A stretch of DNA of 64,000 nucleotides from Thalassococcus sp. S3 (GTDB lineage Bacteria > Pseudomonadota > Alphaproteobacteria > Rhodobacterales > Rhodobacteraceae): NCBI RefSeq assembly GCF_004216475.1, contig NZ_CP022303.1, positions 2,604,001 through 2,668,000 on the forward strand. Reading direction: 5' to 3'. The position numbers and the translations under genes are program-made. The notes beneath the pieces were generated by a model. That model ran no database searches. It saw nothing but the letters and a program-made list of their open reading frames with translations, and was not told the DNA's origin. Positions 50,991-60,210 of this stretch are shown one piece after another. Within the stretch, counting starts at the first letter, position 1. Each line of letters starts with the position of its first letter.

Positions 50991-51533
50991 TTAGCCAAGA
51001 TCGGGGATTGTCGCGGTTTCCCAGGCGAAAACCTCGGCCGCCATGCGCCCGCGCCGTCCATCGATCACCCGGATGGCAAGTGCCTCACCAGGCTGCAGGT
51101 CCGACAGGCCCGAGCCGCGCAGCACCTCGATATGCAAAAAGACATCTTCCGGTTTGCCGAAGACATTGGCAAAGCCAAAGCCCTTCGACTTGTCGAACCA
51201 CTTCACCCGCGCAGGCTCCAGCGGCGCGTTGCTGACCGTGTCAGGCGACAATTCCGCGATGTCGGTCAACATCGGTGTGCCGTCTCTCACCGGCGGTTCG
51301 ATACTGACCACCTCGACAGCCTGCACACCGCGTTCAGTGCGATGGGTGACCACCTCGATCCGCGCGGAATCAACGACGGAGTTCTGTCCGAAGTTTCTCA
51401 GCACGTTCACATGCAGCAGGATATCCGGCCCACCTTCGTCGGCGACGACAAAGCCAAACCCCTTGGCCGGGTCGAACCATTTCACATGCCCGCGCACCTG
51501 ATGAAGATTGTTGAGGTCGTCAGCCAAGGTCAC
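50991..51533 (-). CDS. Double cold-shock-domain protein
   Basis: A 180-residue protein with two cold-shock domains: HVKWFDPAKGFGFVVAD near residue 18 and VKWFDKSKGFGFANVFGKPE near residue 110, with an acidic linker. RNA- and single-strand-DNA-binding aromatic residues (KWF, GFGF) are kept in both. Two-domain versions are usual in Rhodobacteraceae. It acts as an RNA chaperone in the cytoplasm. Confidence 0.92.
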   Translation of the reverse strand: MTLADDLNNLHQVRGHVKWFDPAKGFGFVVADEGGPDILLHVNVLRNFGQNSVVDSARIEVVTHRTERGVQAVEVVSIEPPVRDGTPMLTDIAELSPDTVSNAPLEPARVKWFDKSKGFGFANVFGKPEDVFLHIEVLRGSGLSDLQPGEALAIRVIDGRRGRMAAEVFAWETATIPDLG

Positions 51534-51645
51534 CTCTTACACCCATACCGTGTCCCCCATCACATTAGTGCGCGAAACACGCTGTCCAATTCAAGTCCTA
51601 TAATCTTGCAGATTCCAAGGGTTTGAGCCTCACCTTGCGGAAACT

Positions 51646-52251
51646 TCACGGGCTCAGGCGGGAAATCGCCCATTTGTCATGCGCCGTTGCGCGTCTCCAA
51701 ACGAAACGGTCATGCAACCTATAGGCGCCATCGGCCCAGAATTCGATCTCTACGGGTGTAATCCGGTATCCGCCCCAAAAGGGCGGGCGTTCGGGGTTCG
51801 TTCCATGCTTGGCCGTGATCTTAGCAACCTCCGCCATCAGGGCCGTGCGAGAGCTCAGCGGCTGCGATTGTCTGGAGGCCCAGGCGCCCAGGCGGCTTTT
51901 GAGAGAGCGGCTTTTGTAATACGCATCCGCACTGGGCCCGTCCTCTTTCTCGATAAGCCCCCTGACCCGGATCTGACGCCGCAAGGACTTCCAGTGCATC
52001 ACGAACGCCGCCTTGCCCGCATTGTCCAACTCAGCGGCCTTGCGGCTTTCATAATTGGTATAGAAGACAAAGGCCCCCTCCTCGACATCCTTGAGCAGAA
52101 CCATGCGGGCATTGGGCAAACCGTCCGCGTCCACGGTCGACAATGCAATCGCGTTGGGATCATTCGGCTCGCTTTTTTCCGCCTCCGCCATCCAGCTGCG
52201 CACAATCGCAAACGGATCGTCCCCGGCGAAAAGCCCCGTTCTGTCGCTCAT
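51646..52251 (-). CDS. pdxH: Pyridoxine/pyridoxamine 5'-phosphate oxidase
   Basis: A 201-residue protein: [32 protein letters not shown] (FMN-binding), [31 protein letters not shown] and [18 protein letters not shown]. These are signature blocks of PdxH, which makes pyridoxal 5'-phosphate with FMN and oxygen. Length is usual. It is divergent from fabI, with about 100 bases between them. Confidence 0.95.
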   Translation of the reverse strand: MSDRTGLFAGDDPFAIVRSWMAEAEKSEPNDPNAIALSTVDADGLPNARMVLLKDVEEGAFVFYTNYESRKAAELDNAGKAAFVMHWKSLRRQIRVRGLIEKEDGPSADAYYKSRSLKSRLGAWASRQSQPLSSRTALMAEVAKITAKHGTNPERPPFWGGYRITPVEIEFWADGAYRLHDRFVWRRATAHDKWAISRLSP

Positions 52252-52348
52252 ACCAAAGTCCTTTCCTGCCCCCTCGGCCGCACTTGAAGCGCATGTGGCA
52301 AATGTCTAAAGGTCTGCCGAGAACATCTAAATGGACGAGGGTGCGCGG

Positions 52349-53155
52349 ATGTCAATTGAACTCATGTCAGGCAAACGCGGGCTGATCATGGGGTTAGCCA
52401 ATGACAAGTCCATTGCCTGGGGCATCGCCAAGGCCTGCGCCAATGCCGGCGCCGAATTGGCCTTCTCCTTTCAGGGTGATGCGCTGAAAAAGCGGGTAGA
52501 GCCGCTGGCGGCTCAGCTTGGCAGCAGCATCGTGCTGCCCTGCGACGTGACCGACGAAGCCTCCATCGACGCGCTTTTCGATGCTCTGAAAGAGGAATGG
52601 GGGCAGCTCGATTTCATCGTCCATGCCATCGGCTTTTCCGACAAATCCGAATTGCGCGGCCGCTACGTCGACACGTCGCGCGCGAATTTCGCTATGTCGA
52701 TGGACATATCGGTCTACTCCTTTACCGCCGTGGTTCAGCGCGCGGAAAAGATGATGAACGAAGGCGGGTCCTGCCTCACCCTCACCTATTACGGCGCCGA
52801 ACGGGTCATGCCGCATTACAACGTGATGGGCGTGGCCAAGGCCGCTCTGGAAGCGTCGGTGCGGTATATGGCCGAAGATCTGGGCAAGGACGGCATCCGC
52901 GTGAACGCGATCTCGGCCGGTCCGATCAAGACGCTGGCCGCTTCGGGCATCGGCGATTTTCGCTACATCATGAAGTGGAACGAGTACAATTCGCCCCTGC
53001 GGCGCAACGTGACCATCGACGATGTGGGCGGCTCGGCACTCTATCTGCTCAGCGATCTGGGCGCCGGCGTGACCGGAGAGGTGCTGCATGTCGATGCCGG
53101 CTACCACGTGGTCGGCATGAAAGCCGTCGACGCCCCCGACATGACCAAGGGCTAG
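52349..53155 (+). CDS. fabI: Enoyl-[acyl-carrier-protein] reductase (NADH)
   Basis: From ATG 52349, a better fit to the family N-terminus than the in-frame ATG at 52331. 268 residues: GKRGLIMGLANDKSIAWGIA (dinucleotide-binding), AIGFSDKSELRGRYV, SCLTLTYYGAERVMPHYNVMGVAKAAL with the Tyr-x6-Lys active site, and ISAGPIKTLAASGIGDF. It reduces trans-2-enoyl-ACP in fatty-acid synthesis. It stops four bases before the LysE gene. Confidence 0.95.
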   Translation: MSIELMSGKRGLIMGLANDKSIAWGIAKACANAGAELAFSFQGDALKKRVEPLAAQLGSSIVLPCDVTDEASIDALFDALKEEWGQLDFIVHAIGFSDKSELRGRYVDTSRANFAMSMDISVYSFTAVVQRAEKMMNEGGSCLTLTYYGAERVMPHYNVMGVAKAALEASVRYMAEDLGKDGIRVNAISAGPIKTLAASGIGDFRYIMKWNEYNSPLRRNVTIDDVGGSALYLLSDLGAGVTGEVLHVDAGYHVVGMKAVDAPDMTKG

Positions 53156-53159
53156 GCCG

Positions 53160-53771
53160 GTGACGCTGGCCGCCCTCCTCAGCCTCGCGCTCATGCAGGC
53201 GCTCATCGCGATCAGCCCTGGCCCCGCCGCCGTTCTGACCATCCGCACCGCCGCTGCCCAGGGGCTGCGCGCCGGACTGTTCCTGTCGGCGGGTCTGGCC
53301 GCGGCGATCCTGCTCTGGGCCTCCGCCGCTCTGGCCGGGCTGTCGCTGATCTTTGAGATCGCGCCCTGGCTGCAAACCGGCCTGCGCATCATAGGCGGGC
53401 TGTTCCTGATCTGGATCGGCTGGCAGATGTGGCGCGGCGCCGGGGCGCCTATGGCGGACGCCGCCACCACGGCCCCGCGCGGGACGTTTGCGCAATTCCG
53501 GCTGGGGGTGCTCACCAACCTCGCCAACCCAAAGGCGTTGGCCTATTTCGCCGCCGTCTTCACCGGCGTGATGCCTGTCTCCCCCACCCTCCTCGACGCG
53601 GCCCTGATCCTGTCGGTGATCTTCTTGATCGAATTTGCCTGGTACGCCTGCGTCACCCTGATCTTCAGCCGTCCCGGCCCCCGTGCCGCCTATGCCCGCG
53701 CCAAGGCGTGGATCGAGCGGACCTTCGGCGGCCTCCTCGCCCTTCTGGGCCTGCGCATCGCGGCGGGGTGA
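53160..53771 (+). CDS. LysE/RhtB-family exporter 1
   Basis: A 203-residue membrane protein starting with GTG 53160, four bases after the fabI stop. LMQALIAISPGPAAVLTIRTAAAQGLRAGL is the LysE/RhtB opening (P-G-P). GGLFLIWIGWQMWRGAG and LTNLANPKALAYFAAVF (N-P-K) are family motifs. Six hydrophobic segments. It exports amino acids or related small molecules; the substrate is unknown. Confidence 0.9.
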   Translation: MTLAALLSLALMQALIAISPGPAAVLTIRTAAAQGLRAGLFLSAGLAAAILLWASAALAGLSLIFEIAPWLQTGLRIIGGLFLIWIGWQMWRGAGAPMADAATTAPRGTFAQFRLGVLTNLANPKALAYFAAVFTGVMPVSPTLLDAALILSVIFLIEFAWYACVTLIFSRPGPRAAYARAKAWIERTFGGLLALLGLRIAAG

Positions 53772-53776
53772 CGGGG

Positions 53777-54379
53777 ATGAGCTGGGAGAACCTTCTTGCC
53801 TTCAACGCCGTCCTGATCGCGGCGCTCGCCAGCCCCGGTGCCGCCCTGCTCTACGCGATGAAGACCACCGTCGCCTCCGGTCGCGCCGCCGGGATCGCGA
53901 CGGGCATCGGCCTTGGTACGGCTGCGGCATGCTGGACGCTTGCGGCCCTTCTGGGGCTCGAAAGCCTCTTCCGCCTCTTTCCCTGGACCTACACGCTCCT
54001 CAAGATCGGTGGCGCGCTCTACCTGATCTGGCTCGCGATCCAGACCTGGCGCCATGCGAGGACCGCTCTCGGCGAAAGCCCGACACCCCATGGCCGGGCG
54101 GTCCTGTCGGGCCTTCTGGTGAATTTCGGCAACCCCAAATCGGTGCTCTTCGCCGCCGCCGTCATCGTCGTGGTCTTCCCGCAGGGCTTGACCGGCCCCG
54201 AGATCGGGCTGATCGTGGCCAATCACTGGGTGCTTGAGATCCTGTTTTACACGCTGATCGCGCTTTTGCTCGGTGCGCCTGCGGCGCGGCGGCGCTATCT
54301 GGGACTGAAGCCGGTTCTCGACCGGATCGCGGCCACGCTTCTCGGCGCGCTCGGCTTGCGGCTGCTGCTTGAAAGGTAA
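53777..54379 (+). CDS. LysE/RhtB-family exporter 2
   Basis: From ATG 53777, five bases after the first exporter, 200 residues. [42 protein letters not shown] and [18 protein letters not shown] are the family motifs. It is only a diverged paralogue of exporter 1; the pair probably arose by old duplication and is cotranscribed. Confidence 0.9.
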   Translation: MSWENLLAFNAVLIAALASPGAALLYAMKTTVASGRAAGIATGIGLGTAAACWTLAALLGLESLFRLFPWTYTLLKIGGALYLIWLAIQTWRHARTALGESPTPHGRAVLSGLLVNFGNPKSVLFAAAVIVVVFPQGLTGPEIGLIVANHWVLEILFYTLIALLLGAPAARRRYLGLKPVLDRIAATLLGALGLRLLLER

Positions 54380-54383
54380 GATC

Positions 54384-54887
54384 ATGAACGACCGTCTGCC
54401 CCACGAAAAAGGCTTTCACATCAGCTGGGATCAGATCCACCGCGACAGCCGGGCGCTGGCCTGGCGTCTGGATGGTCAGGGCCCGGACAACGGCGCCTGG
54501 CGGGCCGTGGTCGCCATCACCCGCGGCGGCATGGCGCCCGCGATGATCGTCAGCCGCGAACTTGACATCCGTACGGTCGATACGATCTCCATCAAATCCT
54601 ACGACCACCAGAAACAATCCGACGCCCAGGTGCTCAAGGGCCCCGACGCCACGCTGATGGGCGATGGCACCGGCATCCTGATCATCGACGACCTTGTCGA
54701 CAGCGGCAAAACTTTGGAAGTGGTGCGCGCCCTTTATCCGAAGGCCCATTGCGCCACCGTCTATGCCAAGCCCAAGGGACGCCCGCAGGTCGATACCTTC
54801 ATCACCGAGGTCAGCCAGGACACCTGGATCTTCTTTCCCTGGGATATGGCGCTGCAATATGTCCAACCCTATCGCGGCAAGGACTGA
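54384..54887 (+). CDS. gpt: Xanthine(-guanine) phosphoribosyltransferase
   Basis: From ATG 54384, 167 residues: [50 protein letters not shown], the PRPP loop [32 protein letters not shown] and WIFFPWDM. This is the Gpt family of purine salvage. It starts four bases after exporter 2. Confidence 0.93.
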   Translation: MNDRLPHEKGFHISWDQIHRDSRALAWRLDGQGPDNGAWRAVVAITRGGMAPAMIVSRELDIRTVDTISIKSYDHQKQSDAQVLKGPDATLMGDGTGILIIDDLVDSGKTLEVVRALYPKAHCATVYAKPKGRPQVDTFITEVSQDTWIFFPWDMALQYVQPYRGKD

Positions 54888-54907
54888 TCCGCCAAAAGAG
54901 ATTTGAT

Positions 54908-54990
54908 GCCTCCGGCGGCCGTATTTGGATCGAGAAGAAACAGGGGACCGGTCCAGTCTTCTTCTCGATATAAATACGGGAAAACCCGCC
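54908..54990. repeat. Palindromic intergenic repeat element
   Basis: Nested inverted pieces around GGACCGGTCC (54945-54954): TCGAGAAGAA (54930-54939) with TTCTTCTCGA (54959-54968), CCGTATTT (54919-54926) with AAATACGG (54972-54979), and outer GGCGG/CCGCC. This is a long imperfect hairpin in the 128-base gap between gpt and the aminotransferase. A CCTCCGGCGG...GTATTT start is common in Roseobacter-group intergenic repeats, from memory. It may also terminate gpt transcripts. Confidence 0.7.
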
Positions 54991-55015
54991 GCCAGCCAGA
55001 AAGCAGACCGTCCCC

Positions 55016-56191
55016 ATGACAGCGCCCCGCACCGCCACCACCTTTGCCCCGCCCGTGATGGAGGCGCGCCGCTGGATCGAAGGCATTGCCTTCCCCGATG
55101 ACCGTCCGCTGATCAACGTCTCGCAAGCCGCCCCCGTCGATCCACCGATCAAGGCGTTGCGGCAGGTCATGGCCGATGCGGCGCTTCACGACGACAGCGC
55201 GCATCTCTATGGGCCAGTGCTCGGCCTGCCCGATCTGCGCGCCGAACTGGCCATGCAATGGTCGGCGGGGTATGGGGGCGAGATCACCCCGGCCCAGGTC
55301 TGCATTACTTCCGGCTGCAACCAGGCCTTCGCCGCGGCGATCAGCACGCTGACCAGCGAAGGGGACGAGGTGATCCTGCCGACGCCCTGGTATTTCAACC
55401 ACAAAATGTGGCTCGACATGTCCGGTGTCGATGCCGTGCCTTTGCCCACCGGAGCGGGCCTTCTGCCCGATCCCCTACGCGCCGCCGCGCTGATCACCCC
55501 GCGCACCCGCGCCATCGCGCTTGTCTCGCCCAACAATCCCGGCGGTGTCGAATATCCACCCGCACTCCTGCGCGCTTTCCTTGATCTGGCCCGTGCCCGC
55601 GGCATCGCCCTGATCCTGGACGAGACCTATCGCGACTTTCACGCCGAATACGGCGCGCCCCATGACCTTTTCTCCGATCCGGACTGGTCCGATACGCTGA
55701 TCCATCTCTACTCCTTCTCCAAGGCCTACCGCCTGACCGGCCATCGGGTGGGTGCCCTGATCGCGTCCGAAGCGCGGCTGGCGGAAGTCGAGAAGTTCCT
55801 CGACACCGTCGCCATCTGCCCCTCCCAGATCGGCCAGCACGCGGCGCTCTGGGGCATGCGCAACCTAGGCGACTGGCTGGCCGGCGAACGCCGCGAGATC
55901 CTGGACCGCCGGGCCGCCATCGCCGAAGGCTTCCCCGTGCTGGAGGTTCAGGGCTGGCGCCTTCTGGGCCTTGGCGCCTACTTCGCCTATCTGGAGCACC
56001 CGTTTGACATGCCCTCGAACGCACTTGCCCCGAAACTGGTCGAGGAGGCGGGGATCTTGCTCCTCCCCGGCACCATGTTCATGCCCGATGACGACATGTC
56101 GGGCGCGCGGCACTTGCGCGTGGCCTTCGCCAATCTCGACCGTGCGGGGATCGGCGCCCTCTTCACACGTCTGAAAGGCCTCCGCTTCTGA
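55016..56191 (+). CDS. PLP-dependent class I/II aminotransferase
   Basis: A 391-residue protein: LINVSQAAPVDPPIKALRQ, LYGPVLGLPDLRAELA, CITSGCNQAFAAAISTL, VSPNNPGGVEYPPAL, ILDETYRDF, the Schiff-base SFSKAYRLTGHRVGAL (Lys), and HLRVAFANLDRAGIG near the end. Fold-type I enzyme of the aspartate/aromatic family; exact substrate is not readable from motifs. A role in amino-acid biosynthesis near trp genes is possible, not shown. Confidence 0.9.
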   Translation: MTAPRTATTFAPPVMEARRWIEGIAFPDDRPLINVSQAAPVDPPIKALRQVMADAALHDDSAHLYGPVLGLPDLRAELAMQWSAGYGGEITPAQVCITSGCNQAFAAAISTLTSEGDEVILPTPWYFNHKMWLDMSGVDAVPLPTGAGLLPDPLRAAALITPRTRAIALVSPNNPGGVEYPPALLRAFLDLARARGIALILDETYRDFHAEYGAPHDLFSDPDWSDTLIHLYSFSKAYRLTGHRVGALIASEARLAEVEKFLDTVAICPSQIGQHAALWGMRNLGDWLAGERREILDRRAAIAEGFPVLEVQGWRLLGLGAYFAYLEHPFDMPSNALAPKLVEEAGILLLPGTMFMPDDDMSGARHLRVAFANLDRAGIGALFTRLKGLRF

Positions 56192-56250
56192 CCTTGCCCC
56201 CCCTCTGTCCGCGTCGTAGAACCGGGCAGCTTGAGGCAAATGAGGGCGAT

Positions 56251-58092
56251 ATGGCAGGCAAGAACTCGATTTCCCGCACGCTGGTCTGGATCCTGATGGG
56301 CCTGCTTTTCGTGGGCCTTGCTGGTTTCGGTGCCACCAACCTTTCCGGCAATGTCCGCACCGTCGGCATGGCTGGGGAGCAGCCGATCAGCACCAGCGCC
56401 TTTGCCCGTGAGCTGCAGACCGAAATCCGCGCCGTGTCCGCCCAGACCGGCCAGCCCCTGCCGATGAGCCAGGCGCGTGCCATGGGGCTTGACCAGATCG
56501 TGCTTGGCCGCCTTGTCACGCTGGCCTCCATCGACAACGAAACCGCGCAATTGGGCATCTCGATCGGCGACGCAAATCTGCAGCGTGAGATCGTGGCGAT
56601 CCCCGCCTTTCAGGGGATCGACGGCCAGTTCGACCGCGAGGCCTACCGTTTTGCCCTGCAGCAGGCCAATATCCGTGAGGCGGAGTTTGAAGCCGACCTG
56701 CGCGCCGAAGCCGCCCGGACCCTTGTGCAAGGCGCCATCACCGGCGGCACCGACATGCCGGGCACCTTTGCCGACGTGATCGTCAACTATGTGGGCGCGC
56801 GCCGCAGCTTCACCTGGGACCGTCTGGACCAGAGCGACATGACCGCCGAGCTGCCGACACCGTCCGACGCGGATCTGCAGGCTTATTATGACGAGAACGG
56901 CGATCTCTTCATGCTGCCCGAAACCAAGCAGATCACATATGTGGTCCTGACGCCCGACGACATTCTCGATCAGGTCGAAGTGGATGAGACCGCGCTCCAG
57001 CAGCTCTACGAGGACCGCGATGCGCAATATAACCAACCCGAACGGCGCCTGATCGAACGTCTGGTCTTCTCGAACGAAGAGGCCGCGCGCTCGGCGCTGG
57101 CACAGATCGAGGTGAATGGCACCACGTTTGAACGCCTGGTCGAGGATCGTGGTCTGCAGTTGAGCGATGTCGATATGGGCGATGTGGCGCGTCCCGATAT
57201 CGGCGCGGCCGGTGAGGATGTCTTCGCCGCCGGTGTCGGCGACGTAGTGGGGCCCCACCCCACACCGCTCGGCCCCGCGCTCTTCCGCGTGAATGGCATC
57301 CTCGAGGCCCGCAACATCCCCTTCGAAGACGCACGCGACGATCTTCAGAACGAACTGGCCGCCGCCCGCGCGCGTAGGCTTGTCGAAGCAGAGGCACAGA
57401 ACATCGACGATCTTTTGGCCGGGGGCGCGACGCTGGAGGAAGTGGCGCAGGAAACCGACATGACGCTGGGCCAGATCGACTGGACCCGCGAGGCACGCGA
57501 CGATATCGCCGCCTATGACGCGTTTCGCCGGGCCGCAGCCGCAGTGACGGAAGATGATTTCCCCGAAGTAGCGTTTCTGCAGGATGGCGGCTTTTTCGCC
57601 TTGCGCCTGAACGAGACGCTGGCCGAACGGCCACAACCCTTCGAAGCGGCCCGCGCGCGGGTGGAGGAGGCCTGGACCGCAGACGCGGTGGCCGACAATC
57701 TGTCGGATCAGGCCCGCACCGCGATCAGCTCTCTGGCAGAAGGCGGTGATTTCGCCGAGGCCGGCCTGACCCCCACGGTCGAGACGGGCCTGACCCGCTC
57801 CGCCTTTATCGAGGCGGCGCCGGACGGTTTCATGGCCGATGTCTTCACTATGCAGGAAGGCGAAGTGCGCGTGATCCCCACCGGCCCTGCCGTGATGATC
57901 GTGCGTCTGGATGAGGTGCTTCCCCCGGTGGAAGGGGGCGAGACGGAACAGCTGCGCAGCGCACTTGATGCCAATCTCGATCAGACCCTGGCGCAGGCTC
58001 TTTTTGACGCCTTTGCCCGCGACGCCCAGATCCGGGCCAACCCGCAAATCGACCAGCGCGCTCTGAACGCGGTGCTTACGAGCTTCCAGTAA
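56251..58092 (+). CDS. PpiD/SurA-like periplasmic foldase
   Basis: From ATG 56251, 613 residues: an N-terminal membrane anchor (TLVWILMGLLFVGLAGFGATN) and then helical SurA/PpiD-type domain (ISTSAFARELQTEIRAVSAQTG). The central parvulin domain is degraded compared with PpiD (QITYVVLTPDDI, SALAQIEVNGTTFERLVEDRG, GPHPTPLGPALFRVNG). It would help outer-membrane protein folding. It is followed by trpE with no gap. Confidence 0.88.
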   Translation: MAGKNSISRTLVWILMGLLFVGLAGFGATNLSGNVRTVGMAGEQPISTSAFARELQTEIRAVSAQTGQPLPMSQARAMGLDQIVLGRLVTLASIDNETAQLGISIGDANLQREIVAIPAFQGIDGQFDREAYRFALQQANIREAEFEADLRAEAARTLVQGAITGGTDMPGTFADVIVNYVGARRSFTWDRLDQSDMTAELPTPSDADLQAYYDENGDLFMLPETKQITYVVLTPDDILDQVEVDETALQQLYEDRDAQYNQPERRLIERLVFSNEEAARSALAQIEVNGTTFERLVEDRGLQLSDVDMGDVARPDIGAAGEDVFAAGVGDVVGPHPTPLGPALFRVNGILEARNIPFEDARDDLQNELAAARARRLVEAEAQNIDDLLAGGATLEEVAQETDMTLGQIDWTREARDDIAAYDAFRRAAAAVTEDDFPEVAFLQDGGFFALRLNETLAERPQPFEAARARVEEAWTADAVADNLSDQARTAISSLAEGGDFAEAGLTPTVETGLTRSAFIEAAPDGFMADVFTMQEGEVRVIPTGPAVMIVRLDEVLPPVEGGETEQLRSALDANLDQTLAQALFDAFARDAQIRANPQIDQRALNAVLTSFQ

Positions 58093-59604
58093 ATGGCCCT
58101 CACACCCGACTACGACAGCTTCGCCCGCGCTTACGAGGCAGGCGAGAACCAGATCGTCTATACCCGTCTGGCCGCAGACCTCGACACGCCCGTGTCGCTG
58201 ATGCTCAAGCTCACCGGCGCGCAGACGGACGCCTTCATGCTGGAATCGGTCACCGGCGGAGAGGTGCGCGGGCGCTACTCCATCATTGGGATGAAGCCCG
58301 ATCTGATCTGGCGCTGTCATGGCGAAGGCTCCGCGCTGAACCGCACCGCCCGGTTCGACCCCGACGGGTTCGAGGATCAGACGGGCAACCCGATGGACAA
58401 TCTCCGCGCGCTTCTCGCCGAAAGCCGCATCGCCCTGCCCGACGACCTGCCGCAGGCGGCCGCCGGGCTTTTTGGCTATCTGGGCTATGACATGGTCCGC
58501 CTGGTCGAACATCTGCCCGATATCAATCCCGACCCGATGGGCCTGCCCGACGCGGTGATGATGCGCCCCTCGGTCGTGGCCGTTCTGGACGGCGTGAAGG
58601 GAGAGGTCACGGTGGTCTCCCCCGCCTGGGTCTCAGACGGCCAATCGGCCCGCGCGGCCTATGCGCAGGCCGCCGAGCGGGTGATGGACGCCGTGCGCGA
58701 CCTCGAACGCGCGATGCCGGCCGAGACGCGCGATCTGGGCGAGGCGCTGGATATCGCGCCGCCGGTGTCGAACTTCACGCCTGAGGCTTACCGGGCCGCC
58801 GTGGAAAAGGCCAAGGACTACATCGCCGCTGGCGATATCTTCCAGGTCGTCCCCTCCCAACGCTGGGCGCAGGACTTTCCGCTGCCGCCCTTCGCGCTCT
58901 ACCGCAGCCTGCGGCGCACCAACCCGTCGCCCTTCATGTTCTATTTCAATTTTGGCGGCTTCCAGGTGATCGGCGCCAGCCCCGAGATCCTGGTCCGCGT
59001 CTTCGGGCAAGAGGTTACGATCCGCCCCATCGCAGGCACCCGGCCCCGCGGCGCCACGCCCGAGGAAGACCGCGCGCTGGAGGCCGATCTGCTGGCGGAC
59101 GAGAAAGAACTCGCCGAGCACCTCATGCTGCTCGACCTGGGCCGCAACGACACGGGGCGTGTCGCCAAGATCGGCACCGTGAAACCAACCGAGCAATTCA
59201 TCATCGAACGCTACAGCCATGTGATGCACATCGTGTCGAACGTGGTCGGTGAACTGGCCGAGGACAAAGACGCGCTCGACGCCTTTTTCGCCGGCATGCC
59301 CGCAGGCACCGTCTCTGGCGCGCCCAAGGTCCGCGCGATGGAGATCATCGACGAGCTGGAGCCCGAAAAGCGCGGCGTCTATGGTGGCGGCGTGGGCTAC
59401 TTCTCCGCCGGTGGCGACATGGACATGTGTATCGCCCTCAGAACGGCGGTGGTGCAGGATGGCACGCTTTATATTCAAGCCGGGGGCGGTGTCGTCTATG
59501 ACAGTGATCCCGAGGCCGAATATCAGGAGACGGTGCACAAATCGAACGCCATCCGCCGTGCAGCCGCGGACGCGGCGCGCTTTACCGGATCGGGCAACCG
59601 CTAG
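58093..59604 (+). CDS. trpE: Anthranilate synthase component I
   Basis: A 503-residue protein starting at the base after the ppiD stop. LKLTGAQTDAFMLESVTGGEVRGRYSI (Trp-binding region), FQVVPSQRW, GFQVIGASPEILVR, RPIAGTRPRGATPEED, MLLDLGRNDTGRVAKIG, PAGTVSGAPKVRAMEIIDELEP. It makes anthranilate from chorismate with TrpG. No leader peptide or attenuator was seen before it. Confidence 0.96.
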   Translation: MALTPDYDSFARAYEAGENQIVYTRLAADLDTPVSLMLKLTGAQTDAFMLESVTGGEVRGRYSIIGMKPDLIWRCHGEGSALNRTARFDPDGFEDQTGNPMDNLRALLAESRIALPDDLPQAAAGLFGYLGYDMVRLVEHLPDINPDPMGLPDAVMMRPSVVAVLDGVKGEVTVVSPAWVSDGQSARAAYAQAAERVMDAVRDLERAMPAETRDLGEALDIAPPVSNFTPEAYRAAVEKAKDYIAAGDIFQVVPSQRWAQDFPLPPFALYRSLRRTNPSPFMFYFNFGGFQVIGASPEILVRVFGQEVTIRPIAGTRPRGATPEEDRALEADLLADEKELAEHLMLLDLGRNDTGRVAKIGTVKPTEQFIIERYSHVMHIVSNVVGELAEDKDALDAFFAGMPAGTVSGAPKVRAMEIIDELEPEKRGVYGGGVGYFSAGGDMDMCIALRTAVVQDGTLYIQAGGGVVYDSDPEAEYQETVHKSNAIRRAAADAARFTGSGNR

Positions 59605-59712
59605 GCCCGGGCAGTCTGTCCGCGTCCTCTTTTTGGGGCCGCCTGACCGGAATGTGATTGGGTCAGCGACAAGAGGGCCGGTAGACTTCGCCAAAACAGC
59701 GAGGGTTCGGTC

Positions 59713-60210
59713 ATGGCCAGGAAACGTAAGTCACCGAAAGCGCAGCGGAAAAAGCATCAACCAACCCCGGTTGTGGAAAGCCCTGATCGCCGCGTCGCCC
59801 TACGCAGGATCGGCTATGGCGCGCTTGGGCTGGCTGTGCTGGGCGGTGCCGGTCTCTTTTCGGTCAACGCGGTGCAGGCCACGATGGCCGAATACGATCT
59901 CACCCGTATCGGCAATGGCACGCCCGCCATCGTGCAGATCCACGACCCAAGCTGCACGCTCTGCACCGAGCTGCAGCGCCAGACCCGCAAGGCCTTGCGC
60001 AGCTTTGATGACAGCGAATTGACCTACCTCGTGGCCAACATCACCACCGATGAGGGCGCGGCCTTTGCCAATCGCCACGGCGTGCCGCACGTGACATTGC
60101 TGCTTTTCGATGGCGCGGGCGCTGTGCAGCAGGTCATCTCCGGCGTGCATCAAAAGCCCGACCTGGTCGAGGCGTTTACCGCTCATCTGGGCCGCGCGCC
60201 CTCGACCTGA
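59713..60210 (+). CDS. Membrane-anchored thioredoxin-like protein
   Basis: A 165-residue protein: basic N-terminus, one membrane helix (YGALGLAVLGGAGLFSVNAV), then a thioredoxin-type fold with QIHDPSCTLCTELQRQ (Cys-x2-Cys) and HGVPHVTLLLFDGAG with the cis-Pro position. It lies between trpE and trpG on the same strand. A periplasmic thiol reductase or sensor is plausible; not a trp enzyme. Confidence 0.8.
   Translation: MARKRKSPKAQRKKHQPTPVVESPDRRVALRRIGYGALGLAVLGGAGLFSVNAVQATMAEYDLTRIGNGTPAIVQIHDPSCTLCTELQRQTRKALRSFDDSELTYLVANITTDEGAAFANRHGVPHVTLLLFDGAGAVQQVISGVHQKPDLVEAFTAHLGRAPST

Noticed and set aside
55987..58512. 841-codon minus-strand open frame across ppiD and trpE
   Set aside because: It lies antisense to two well-supported genes; long antisense frames are expected at this GC content.
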